DNA of 64,000 bases. Origin: Microvelia longipes (taxonomy: Eukaryota; Arthropoda; Insecta; Hemiptera; Veliidae). Position numbers and translations under genes: made by a program. The DNA is taken from contig JACMZG010000008.1 in assembly GCA_018340805.1 (NCBI GenBank), positions 14,792,261-14,856,260 of the forward strand. The letters run 5' to 3'. This document shows, in pieces, positions 12,684-23,164 of the stretch (position 1 is its first letter; every line of letters begins with the position of its first letter). The notes below the pieces were generated by a model. That model was not told the DNA's origin, made no database searches, and saw only the letters and a program-made list of their open reading frames with translations.

Positions 12684-12940
12684 ATTTTTACTTTTCCTCA
12701 TTTATATCTTAGGTGTACAGGAAAGTATTGTGTTCACAAAAAATCCGAAAAATTCCGGAATGACTCCGGAATTGTCCGCTTTAGGTGTTTTTAAGACCTC
12801 CTAAATGGTTTTCACAAAGTTTTCTGTCTGTCTGTGTGTGTGTATGTACCTGTTACCATCCTAATAACGAAATAATCCTATTGAGTATGGAAATTTGATG
12901 CAAGTGTATATTTACATATTAAATAAGTACACTAACTTTT
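12684..12940 (+). repeat. dispersed repeat R2, copy 1
   Basis: Begins with TTTTTACTTTTCCTCATTTA, then CAGGAAAGTATTGTG and GTGTTTTTAAGACC, then a TCTGTCTGTCTGTGTGTG tract. The same order recurs at 45580-45885, inversely at about 16940-17230, and at the window end (63937-64000). It runs directly into the 5S-derived SINE at 12941, so the two may form one composite element. Confidence 0.7.
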
Positions 12941-13178
12941 GTTTCAATACGGCAAGTATATCTATAATTATTGTTGGATCATAAAAGTTAAGAAGCATTA
13001 AGTGTGGTCAGTGTCTGGTTGGATGACCGCTGGGAATGTAATGAATGTTTTACTATGTGAGAGGGAGTGAAGCAAGTTCAAAGATGTTTTGCAGTACAAA
13101 TGCGAGTTCAGAACAGGTAGGCTGAACGTAGCGAATCCGAAGAGATGAGGGAAAAGTTCCGAGGTACCACGTACCTTT
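12941..13178 (+). repeat. 5S rRNA-derived SINE, copy 2
   Basis: Contains AAAAGTTAAGAAGCATTAAG and GGATGACCGCTGGGAATG, corresponding to boxes A and C of 5S rRNA. The tail has GGGAGTGAAGCAAGTTC and ends AAGTTCCGAGGTACCACGTACC, then a short T run. Head and tail match copy 1 (1-235). Confidence 0.75.
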
Positions 13179-13179
13179 T

Positions 13180-14980
13180 TTTATATTAAATTACGATGCA
13201 TGTGCTGGCCACTTCTGGCTCAAGAGATGGCATATTGTCCTACCAAATCAACAATAAGTATTGTAGAGTTGACAACTGCCTGAAATCCTTACAGTCTCGG
13301 TTCAATCTCGGTCGGTGTCTTAGAAATAGAAGTAAATGCGCCGACCGTAGAAAGGGCGTAAATGTATCTGTGCTTCTGAGCGTTTTTGATGTTAAGTATT
13401 CGTATATAAATTGAACCTAGATTTAGGCAAATTTAGGATTCCTCCTATTCCTGTTCTATCTTTAGGGTTAAAATGTATTTGATTTTGCTGTAACAGTTGG
13501 AAAGCTTAGTTTTACAGAAAAGCATGTGATATTTCTAGTTCAAGCTATAATAGGATCATGTTTGATAGTCATAGGTTATTTTGTAGGTTACACGGAAAAT
13601 GCCTAAACCTGGATTCAGTTAAAATATAAACTTCTATCTTTGGGAGGTAATAAAAAACCAACTGTGGGGTTTGCCCATCACCTCTTCCTCGTTACTATGA
13701 TTGCATATAAGAAAATCATTTTAAGGTTTAAGTTTAATTTTTCTTCAGATTAGCTGTCAACAAAAGAAAATACCTACTTTCGTAACTTTAGATTTTGAAG
13801 TAAACTTGACCAAGTTGGATGCGATTCCTTTTAACGGATGCAGCTGTTTAAAAGGTTTTAAAATATGTTCGTCCCAGTAAATTGTTCACTATTTATTGAT
13901 TATTAAAAGGTAAACTTGTAAAGAAGACATAAATGTTTTCTTAATTTTTCTTGTTTAAAATATATTTGTTTAGTAGATTATTTTTATTATGCCACTCCTT
14001 TATAACCGTAATCTATTTTACGTATCGAGTATTTGAACCAGTTAGTAAAACTTAACCAACTAGTTTATCCCTGCATACATTCTCTGTTTACTTTTTCAAA
14101 TTTAAAACCATTTTAAATTTGGAATTATTAAACTATTGGATTCCATAGTTATTAAACAGTATATAAGTCATTGAATGGAAATATGAACGGAAATATAAAA
14201 GAAATGTTCTGTTATTTAATAAGATAAAATTATTAACTGAAAGAAAGTTTTAAATATAATTATTTTATGGTTTATACAATGGACGAGGAAATTAGCAAGG
14301 CACTGTGACTTTAAGTGCAGACATTAAAGGGAAGTCACCGAACTTGCTATAAGTTTTTAAATTACTTTCACATGTTTTTAAAAGGACTTTAACAAAAAGG
14401 AAACAATTATACTGTAAATTAAAAAAACAAGCTTAGATTTTATAATATATTGTGTAAAATTTGTATAAAATTGTATAAAAATGTAAATTAGGAGTGCCCT
14501 TGAAAAGAAAACGCATTGGCCAGAACGACATCTTATGTACGCATTTTATATGAATACTGTATATTAAAGCTGTGAGAAAATAGCTGAGCTAAGAGTTACA
14601 TCCTCAGCATAAATTAATTTAATAACATTTGTGTCTCAGTAACATAATAAAGTGAATTAATTAAAAGATTAAGTTTTTGTTTTTAAAAGGACAATAATCT
14701 TAACCGTGAATGTTGGGTCCAATGCGATGTTTGAAATTTGGTGAATATGGGTCCATTACGGAACTACTGCAGTAAATTATTCTAAACTAGGTCTAGCTTT
14801 TTCCCTTAGGCGCATTATCCTACGCTATATTTGACTCTCCGAGTGAATTAAAATCTTGCATTATGATTGGTTGACACAGTTGATTTGTTTGTTGAACAAA
14901 CAAATTCCTCTAACAGCAAAACACATTTTCTATTATACATAATAGAAACAATTATTTGATCAATGGCTCATGTGATTGAT
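13180..14980. other. no gene supported
   Basis: A 72-codon plus frame at 13196-13414 lies in a slightly GC-richer patch just after the 5S SINE. It has no recognisable domain and is more likely retroposon debris. The rest is AT-rich and featureless. Confidence 0.5.
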
Positions 14981-14985
14981 GCTAT

Positions 14986-15060
14986 GGCATTGTGTGCTTA
15001 GCTGATAGAGCAACTGTGTTCCGATAAGGGAAGCTTTTTTAGGAATGGTTATGCATTGCC
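14986..15060 (+). pseudogene. tRNA-like relic
   Basis: The segment is 75 bases, tRNA length. GGCATTG (14986-14992) pairs with CATTGCC (15054-15060) with one mismatch, as an acceptor stem would. A D-arm-like TGCTTAGCTGATAGAGCA (about 14995-15012) carries an A-box-like TAGCTGATAGAG. The anticodon stem is poorly paired and the T-arm box GGTTATGCATTGCC departs from GGTTCRANTCC. It looks like a decayed tRNA or SINE head. Confidence 0.35.
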
Positions 15061-15174
15061 ATGACGGACTAAAGGTAAGATGATATTAGCACGCGTGTAG
15101 GATCATTTAAACATAGCTAAAAGTGTTGAATACCCTTTTTATTTTTCTGTCCCTTTAAACACAAAGAAAAACTA

Positions 15175-15340
15175 AAAGCAGATGTCTGTCTGATGTCGTC
15201 CCTTGTGGTTTACTTTATGCCTCCTGTGCCTAGCTGTGCGGGAGCCACTCTATCCCCTCCAGGCTCTAAGCTATCAGATGGCAGTTTTCCCTACATCCTC
15301 AGTTAGTTTGTTTGATCGTACGTGAGGATCAGTCCCTTTA
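15175..15340. other. GC-richer island of unknown origin
   Basis: Composition rises clearly above the surroundings. A plus frame is open from about 15165 to a stop near 15305 (about 45 codons), and a splice-acceptor-like CCTCAG occurs near 15300. No domain is recognised. Retroelement debris or an unassigned exon are both possible. Confidence 0.3.
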
Positions 15341-15537
15341 ATCCATTAGCTCGCTTTACTCTATAGTTCCAAAGAAAATTTCGCTACATTCGAGTTATGT
15401 TTAGGCTATTAATTGAGTTTTCCCAGCCGCAGTCAATGATGGTGTAATATGTGGTATTTGAATTCATTTCTTTATTTTAAAAGATTAGTAATTCCCAAGA
15501 ATAACAATATCTTCCAAGTAGATATTGTTTTATTTTT

Positions 15538-15810
15538 CTAATACCCTGTAAAAATGTATTTAGTTATCTCTAAAACCTAAAGAAATTGTTTTATTTTCCT
15601 AATACCCAGTATAAATTTTCAGTTAATCCTAATACCTGTAAAAATGTATTTAGTTATCTCTAAAACCTAAAGAAATTTTTTATTTTCCTAATACCCTGTA
15701 GAAATTTGTTTAGTTATCCCTAAACCCTAAAGAAATTGTTTTATTTTCCTAATACCCTGTAGAAATTTGTTTAGTTATCCCTAAACCCTAAAGAAATTGT
15801 TTTACATTCC
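15538..15810. repeat. tandem repeat, 61-bp unit
   Basis: Four full units beginning CTAATACCCTGTA and containing TTAGTTATCYCTAAA.CC and TAAAGAAATTGTTTTATTTTC, plus one shortened unit near 15605. The last two units are nearly identical, implying recent unequal exchange. Confidence 0.9.
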
Positions 15811-16176
15811 TATACTCTATAGAAAATGTTTGGTCATATATCTTGTTCGTCGATAGTTCATACTAAGTCATATACTGTTTTCTATTGATTGGCCATTTGA
15901 ACGGATTAAGCAGTTTGGGATGATTAATTTCATCATTATTATATTATTTTTCTTTTTAGTATTACTATGTTTGATTTTTAGTAGAGCTAATACCTGAAAA
16001 CAATTTTATAGTCCGTTCATTCTGATATTGGCCATTAAAACATTTAGAAAGTTTACCTGTATGCTTTATATGTTTTATTAACTTGATTTAAGAACATATG
16101 CCACACTTTTTCAAGTTACTCTTTTTGCTTTGTCTCTTTTTGTTCTATTTATATACTCTGTTTTACTTTGTTGTAG

Positions 16177-16314
16177 AGCATAATGGAAGGAGTAAACTTG
16201 CTAGAAGAATGTCTCGCCGTACAGCTTCTCAGGATTGGACCAACTGGAGCTGGACCACCCCAGTCCACAACCCACCACTACTGGATGTACGATACTGGAT
16301 ACCTACTGTTTCAG
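16177..16314 (+). CDS. candidate exon, unknown protein
   Basis: This 138-base block is GC-richer than its flanks. A long pyrimidine tract ends in TTGTAG just before it and CAG|GTGAAT follows it, good matches to animal 3' and 5' splice sites. An ATG in favourable context (ATAATGG) lies at 16183-16185 and opens a frame of 44 codons to the donor (MEGVNLLEECL...). A second forward frame is also open, so the frame is not settled. I recognise no domain. It could be a first coding exon, or part of a non-coding transcript. It may join 19911-20092: reading continues without a stop in either frame, depending on which of two adjacent AG acceptors is used there. Confidence 0.4.
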
Positions 16315-16699
16315 GTGAATATTTTTGTCAGTTTTAATAATTTAGATTAAATAGCTATGCTTGTCTAGTGGCTTTAACAACAATATCATCAGCGAAATTG
16401 ACTGCTGTTAAGGAAAGTCGCATAAACTGCATTTCAAATTCTCTTTGTTGATTTTATATGAGGATCAAAGTTAATCTAATATCTAGTAATCTGTCCTTAA
16501 CTGAAACTCGACATATCTAACTACAGGAGTCTAATTTGTTAAATACTTCCAGGCGACTTTTTTCGGTTTAAATTATATAAGAACTTCGGAGGGATTATTG
16601 GATATTTTCATCTTTGATGTTTTACTTCGTTAATATAACTTTTATCCTTAGTACTTGTATTTAATTTTAGTTGAACTATACTAACTAAATTAGAAATAA

Positions 16700-16832
16700 T
16701 CGGGTACGAGGTACCTCTGAATGACCTCTCTTATCAAACTTGCTTCTTCCGCTCTCAGAACGTAAAAAACGTTATTTTCCAGTCACCAGTTCTAAAGACC
16801 ACTCTCCATGCTGTCCGTAATAAAATTATATT
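16700..16832 (-). repeat. 5S-SINE tail fragment, inverse orientation
   Basis: Read on the minus strand it gives CTGGAAAATAACGTT, TGAGAGCGGAAGAAGCAAG and GAGGTACCTCGTACC. These follow the tail of the 5S-derived SINE at 13020-13178 in the same order. The 5S head itself is missing. Confidence 0.6.
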
Positions 16833-16939
16833 TTGTATACTTTTTGAGTATAAGGAGTCATACCCTCATGCATTATTTCAACTCTATTTACTTATTTTTT
16901 TTTTTTTTTAAAAACTTATTTATATGATTTGATTATAGC

Positions 16940-17232
16940 AAAACTAATGCTGATAGCGACATGACGTGCCAAGTTAGTCTTTGGACTTAATAGGTGCCAA
17001 ATTTTATAGTTATGCGAAGTCAATAATGACGGTTAATGACGCATTAAATCACGCCCTTAATCACCTATAGGCTGATTTTTAAACCAAGTTTCAATTCTGT
17101 ATAAATAACACTCTACGATAATTACAGAGACACATATACAGACTGACAACTTGATAAAAAACCACTCAGGAGGTCTTAAAATACCTGATACAGATAATTC
17201 AAGGGAAATCTCTGTTTCGTATTTTAGGGCTG
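16940..17232 (-). repeat. dispersed repeat R2, inverse copy
   Basis: On the minus strand it reads TTAAGACCTCCTGAGTGGTT, then GTCAGTCTGTATATGTGTC, and later TATCAGCATTAGTT. This is the same order as R2 at 12684-12940 and 45580-45885. It lies next to an inverse 5S-SINE tail, repeating the association seen at 12.7-13.2 kb. Confidence 0.65.
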
Positions 17233-17239
17233 AATAATA

Positions 17240-18420
17240 TATTTGTATAAATAAGAATCTTCACCCAAAAAAATAAAGCTGTGGCATTTATATGTTTTAT
17301 TTTCTCCCTTTATATCAGTAATACTCGTATATGTATTATCTTACGCAAATCTTTTAAATTATCTACTTTGAAATAATTAATTGTGTGTTTCTAAATTTTC
17401 ATGAATGTTATTAGATTTAAATTGAAAAAAGAATTTGTTTTTAAAAAGTTAAATTTTCCTTTTTGGGTTTAATTTGTTATTAGTAGATTTTTTAAACTAA
17501 TCTGGTGTGCTTTTAAGGAATGATAATTTCATTGGTCCATTTTCTACCGCTTATTGTGCCTATTTATAAAAAAAAACGATTTTTGAATATAATTAAATAG
17601 AAGGTAGCTTAGTTACCATAAAGTGCTTTACCATTTCGAGAAATTTGACTTACATAAGGAAGACAGTATTCAAGGTTTATAATATTGACCGGAAGTCATT
17701 AGTTTTGCTATTTTTACTTTAGTTTCCTTCCTAATATTTATTTCTCGTCTATAAGGGCTATTATTATTCACTAGAAGTTTATTGTTTATTCTTCCTCTAT
17801 ATGGCGAAAACAAGTAAATTCTCACAAGAAATCCTTGTGGATGGAAGACTGCGAGTTGTCTCCTCCAACGCCCCATATATGGCGCCGCTTCTACTCTAAA
17901 TGGGAAGCAGATATTAAAAGATTCTTTGCTGGTTTTTTATTTAAAATTTTAGGTGGGGCCTTTAAACAATCTTCTGGAAAATGTACTGACTTTTAAATCT
18001 TTTTAAGTTTCTTATTTTAACTTTTTTTGTTTTCTTAAAAAATATTTCGTCCCAAATTTATTTTGTCTAACTAAAGACTAAGTATCAATTTAAAATATTT
18101 TTAAGTGATTATTAGACAGGAATATGCTTTAAAAATATCTAACGGGACACTGGCACTTTAAAACAATGTATGATGATCTTTGATCAATTCCAAATATTTA
18201 ATGGTTAATTTTTTAAATTTATAAGTTTAATTGTTTAAACATGAAAAAATATGCTTATTTATATCATATTTGTTCCCTTCTGCTCAAAGAGTAACGTCAT
18301 TTCAAGATGTTAAAGATGAAATTCTAGTAGTGGATCTAGTCCTTATGACAAAACACGATAAGAACGTCATATAATTATAGTGGAATCAGTTTTTACTGAC
18401 TTTTTTAAATTATTTGAAGT
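17240..18420. other. no gene supported
   Basis: AT-rich. A short GC-richer patch at about 17790-17900 contains ATATGGCG twice in opposite senses, but no frame or element can be defined. Confidence 0.5.
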
Positions 18421-18439
18421 CGTCACCGATTTAGATACA

Positions 18440-18800
18440 GGGTGCAGTTGATACCTTCACAGAAAATACCAATGCAAATGGGAATGTTGTTCGTCATTGA
18501 CCTTCTACATTTTTGACCATAAAATGTAATCGATAGGTGAAGCAAAGGTCCAGTACCAATGTCCATATCATTGGTATCTTTAAAGATAAGCCAGTGTGCT
18601 TTGAACTTCTGAGATGTGAAGCCCTAGCCTTTCAAAGGTTCTCCAACTTCGGTAGCAGCACTCTCACTAACTTTGGCTCTTTCAATGAATCACTGGTCAA
18701 AAATATCCTTGATCTAGTCCAGGGAAAAGGATTGACCTGGACCAATTGAGGGGATGGTACAATAGACTTCTAGTCGCAGTGCAAATGGGGTCTATCCTCC
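18440..18800. other. GC-richer island with a 70-codon frame
   Basis: A plus frame at 18537-18749 is open and the block is compositionally distinct, but no domain is recognised. The minus strand has a partly open frame over the same block, so orientation is unclear. A small inverted repeat (ACCAATG...CATTGGT) lies at about 18556-18574. It is either transposon debris or an unrecognised exon. Confidence 0.3.
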
Positions 18801-19910
18801 AATCCAACCCCAGTAATTAATAATAAAGGTCCAGTATTTGTTTTATTGCTAAAATATTAGTAATTATTATGTTGATATCTCCACGCTGACTCATCAAAAA
18901 AAGGTGCCCTACTCTCTTCTATATGATCTTGAAATAATGATAAAATATCCACTTGGTTACCTGTTGGTCTGAAAACTTCTTAGTCTTCTTGGTAAAGCAC
19001 TCTTAAATTGTTACTTTTACTCGTGTAAGTCACTCTTACTACATACTTTACTTCACAGCTATTAATTAAATATTAATTATATCCTTTCTAACGTGTAATT
19101 ATGCGTATATAGATCGTGCCTTAATACTTTACATTTATTTTGACACGAAACTAATATTTTTTATTGAATTTATTGACGATCTCTTCGTAATTTTGAGTTG
19201 ATTTAAAGTCACGTATCTGGTATGATGTTTAATCTTGTGGGACAGGATTTTTTAATTAAATGTTTATTACGATGTATAATGACTTGTGCTGCCCTGTAAT
19301 TAACCGTAATGGAAGATGCAAGAAAAATAGAGTAGTTGGTATTATGTAAGGAGAATTTATTTTCAAGTTTAGTTTATTTGCTTTATGTTGAGAGTATGAG
19401 GTAAATTTTTATTTTAGGTATATATGGTTTTTCTTTTTAACAAATCTTTCTAATATAAAGATTATACTATGGACAGTAGGTTTTTCAAATTCTTCTTCTT
19501 GCGGTATATATCACATCTTATATCTAAATGATATTTAAATCGAAATTGCTTTTCTCCGATGATTTTCTAGTTGGCTTGACTTAACCGTATAATGCTCAAG
19601 TTAATTCTGTTTCAATCATTATTGATTCAGCCAACTTATTGCTGAGCAAACTTCATGACTATTTTAAGGTATTCGTGTTAACACAGTGACTGATTGTTTG
19701 TTTCTGTGTTTGTCTACTTCAATTCTTGATTTATTTGTAAGTAAACTATGTTTAGTTTAGATCGTTAGGATTTTAGGTTTCCCGTTATAATCGCGTCAAA
19801 ATGGAGAAGTCTCTAACTAGACAACTTATTATCTTTTATTTGTATTAAAAAATAATAACCTCATTGATTTTTGAGTTTACATCAAAATATATTTTGCTGT
19901 TTACAATTAG

Positions 19911-20092
19911 AGCCAGGGGAACTCAAAAGTGAGGAACACTTCTACTACATTGGCACCTTAAGCTACTTTATCATCAGCAGCGATAGAGCCACTCTTATTA
20001 GAGGAGCAGTGAGCAGCCAACTCCGTGTGGTGGATATTTGCCGCGGTGGTTGCTGTTTACGTATCCTGCAAATCATAAGCACATACAGATAA
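19911..20092 (+). CDS. candidate (terminal) exon, unknown protein
   Basis: A GC-richer block starts after TTTGCTGTTTACAATTAG, a plausible acceptor; a second AG two bases on gives an alternative start at 19913. One frame is open for about 60 codons (PGELKSEEHFYYIGTLSYF...) to TAA at 20090-20092; the other two forward frames stop early. No known domain is recognised. It would follow the candidate exon at 16177-16314 after an intron of about 3.6 kb. The cysteine-rich end (RGGCC) is unremarkable. A non-coding exon remains possible. Confidence 0.38.
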
Positions 20093-20099
20093 TGATTAA

Positions 20100-21685
20100 T
20101 AATTATTAACAAATCTATCATAATACGGGGATTTTCCTTCAATTCCACGGAATATCATTATTTTTACTCTATATTATTTATTTACTAAAATTATTAGTTT
20201 TTACTTTCTGTGACTATTCTAATATATACTTTGTAAAATTATTAATTTTAAATTGTTCTTTAAAAGTTAATTTTTTATTCTCAATTTTTTCGTTAGCTGG
20301 CATTGTTCCCATCATTATAATTTGTATCTACCTTACTCTGGACAGACTTCGTCATCAATCACCTTATTTTTTTAAGATGTGACTCCAGACTTGTCTTGGC
20401 GCTCCAGTTTTATAATTAACTTATTAATAGACAACATTAATAACTTGAGATACTCTTTTAAACATAAATTAGTGCTCAAATATTTATGTATATCTTTCAA
20501 TAATCTTTGCTATGAGCAACAGTAAGTTCTAATAATTAAAAATCTTGAATTTTAAGTATTAGTTGAAGGTTCTTTGATTATTTAAAATTATAATTACACT
20601 TGCACACGTACACATAGACTCATTATTCACGGTTTAGAGCGGAAATTTAAGAAGGTAATGAATAACTGTTTTAGAAATCAGCCTTTTATTATTAACTTCA
20701 TAGTAATTTGTTTACAGACGTCAATTTGGTTATTATATTTAACATTCTTTATTGATTGTTTGTTAACTATAGATTCTGACCTTCAGTAGACAAATTATTA
20801 GAATTAAATACAAATGTGTGACTCTATACAAACATTTATGCCGATTTAGAAGAAAATTGAGTTGTTTCAAATCAATATTACGATAATTACTTCAGATTTT
20901 ACCATTTTTTGTTTAATAATTATATTAAATATGAGTATAAATGTTAATATATATTATTTTGTTGTTTTAATTTGTGCTTTTGATGAATTAAAACCTCGAG
21001 ATCCAACCTATATTTTATTTTGGTTAGAACCATTCGTGGGACATAAATGACATGACATGAACATATAAAGCATAAAATCTAGAGTTAGGTTAAACTTAGG
21101 TTAAAAATAGAATCCTTCCTAAATGTTTGCACAAACTCGCTATAAAGTTTAACTTTAACGCTTAAAAAATTCAAAATGAAATAATATATTCGATCAAAAT
21201 AGTTAACTGAACATAATAAATTATAGATCTAACTAGCAGTGATACCCGATCTTCGCTCGGCTAATATTTTATCTATTAAACAACAAATTATTAATTATTC
21301 CCTTGAGGACTACAAAAAATAGTAGTTGTTAACAGCTGAAACAGGATGAAATTTTTTTGTTTAAGATGTTTTTGTCTATCTGGCGATCAAGCCGTGCTTT
21401 ATGATTGCTTGGCAAGTCCCTTGTTTCAATAAGTTGATGATCAAAAATGGAATTCTTAAATCGTGTGTTTTACAGAACACACAGTGTGTTATTGTGAGAA
21501 TACAATAACATTCTCGACAAAATAGACCATGAATTGAACAATTAAATAAATGCCTATTATTTTAAAACACAGAATAGTATTATTTGAGATATATAATTTT
21601 TTTTATATTAATTTAGACTCCATGGTGTTCATTGTGATCAGTCAGTGGTATAAATAAAAGTTAAATAAGTTGAGCTGTGGAGTCA
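20100..21685. other. AT-rich stretch, no gene seen
   Basis: Possibly intron, UTR or intergenic to the candidate exons upstream. Short local inverted repeats (AACACAC/GTGTGTT near 21476-21490) are the only structure seen. Confidence 0.5.
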
Positions 21686-21690
21686 ATCAA

Positions 21691-22011
21691 TAAAAGGAAT
21701 TGAAAGAAACAGTCTCTCCACTGATTTTAAAGATAATTTATAGACAGAGCCAGCTTTCAGTTTTAACAAACCATCATCAGTGCCGGCAAGTCAAGAAGAA
21801 AGAGTCAAGCAACAGGCATAATTGAGTTGTTCAAAGTGTTGAAACGAACTATGTTCGTTTCAACACTTTGAACAACTCAATTATGCCTGTTGCTTGACTC
21901 TTTCTTCTTGACTTGCCGGCACTGATGATGGTTTGTTAAAACTGAAAGCTGGCTCTGTCTATAAATTATCTTTAAAATCAGTGGAGAGACTGTTTCTTTC
22001 AATTCCTTTTA
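21691..22011. repeat. perfect 159-bp inverted repeat, 3-nt loop
   Basis: Bases 21691-21849 are the exact reverse complement of 21853-22011; the centre is TAT (21850-21852). I compared both arms base by base and found no mismatch. The sequence outside the arms does not pair. Each arm is GC-richer than the surroundings and reads, on the plus side of the right arm, through CACTGATGATGGTTTG and ACTGAAAGCTGGCTC. It has no reading frame of note. A transcript would fold into a 159-bp duplex. Alternatives are a foldback or head-to-head transposon terminus, a recent template-switch product, or an assembly or library artefact. Confidence 0.97.
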
Positions 22012-22855
22012 AATAAAAGTTAGGTCAAGATTTATAGTTTAGGTTCAATCTGTATAATACTCAAATTTGTTTTCCTTACACTAACTTCTTATAGTCATTT
22101 AAGAACAATTTTCTATGAGTCATAAAATATGTTCATTCTGACCCAGGAGTAGTCTAAGTTTAAAGTTTAGTTAAGATGCATCAATTAGATTCCGATCTTT
22201 AAGCATCTAAAACTTATTTTTTGCAATAATAAGTTTTTGTGCTATTTGTGAAGAAATTTCGTTCACATATAATGGGGTCAATATAAACTATGAGTCGTTT
22301 AAGTGTAGAGTTCAGTCAAGATCCATCGATTTGATTCCAATCTGTAAGCACTTAAAATTTAGTGTTGTTTTAAACCCATATTATTTTCGTACGGATCCAG
22401 ATAAGACCTAAAAGGTGACTACTCAGACCTATAAGCATTCTAAGTTTTAAGTTTAGTTTAAGATCTATAAATTAGATTCCGAGCTGTAAGCACTCAAAAA
22501 AAGAATTTTGACAATAATCCAATACTGTCATTTTGGCACTGATCAAGATCTGACATAGTTTATGACTCCTTCTGATATATAATTTGTCAGTAGTATTTAC
22601 ACTAGTAGACCAGCTTTTAAACAGTAAAGTTTAAACTTTGGTCTAGATCCTTTAAATACTTTTCAAGTTAAAAGCAACTAAAATTTTCAACTTTTTTTTT
22701 TAATTATAGATTATATATAGGTCTATATGTGAGTACAATTAGTGAAAACACCATTCTTCACAATATATAATCTATTTTACATTCAGTTTGTATAATGGAA
22801 AACTCCTTCTGTAAACTGGGTTTCAATAGTACCTTTGCCCCAAAGATATGACAAA
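22012..22855. other. AT-rich stretch with loose internal repetition
   Basis: Phrases such as AAGTTTAGTTAAGATGCATC, GATTCCGATCTTTAAGCA and CACTCAAAA recur with changes at about 22160, 22300 and 22450, a weak period near 140 bp. No gene is seen. Confidence 0.45.
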
Positions 22856-22859
22856 TTTT

Positions 22860-23160
22860 TCTACTTTCAGTTCCATGGTCCAATACTCCGAGTTTCAGTG
22901 TTCTTTTTCAGTTTGTCCAGTTCCATTGACGGTTCATTACATCCAGTTCCATAGATTGACCAATGCGTCATATTCAATGTCGGTCTAGTCCTTCCAGTTC
23001 CATTGATTTGCCAATACATCCATTTGTATTGAAGATAGTACTTATACTTTCATTGATGGTCCATTATTTCAAGTTTCATCGATGATCTAGTAATTTTAGT
23101 TCCATTGATGATCTAGTAATTTTAGTTCCATTGATGATCTAGTAATTTTAGTTCCAATTA
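22860..23160. repeat. degenerate tandem array, unit 26-30 bp
   Basis: Variants of AGTTCCATTGATGGTCCAATA repeat through the block. Near 23075-23155 three almost identical 26-bp units, TTCCATTGATGATCTAGTAA..., are in tandem, a recent local expansion at the end of an old array. Confidence 0.85.
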
Positions 23161-23164
23161 TGAT

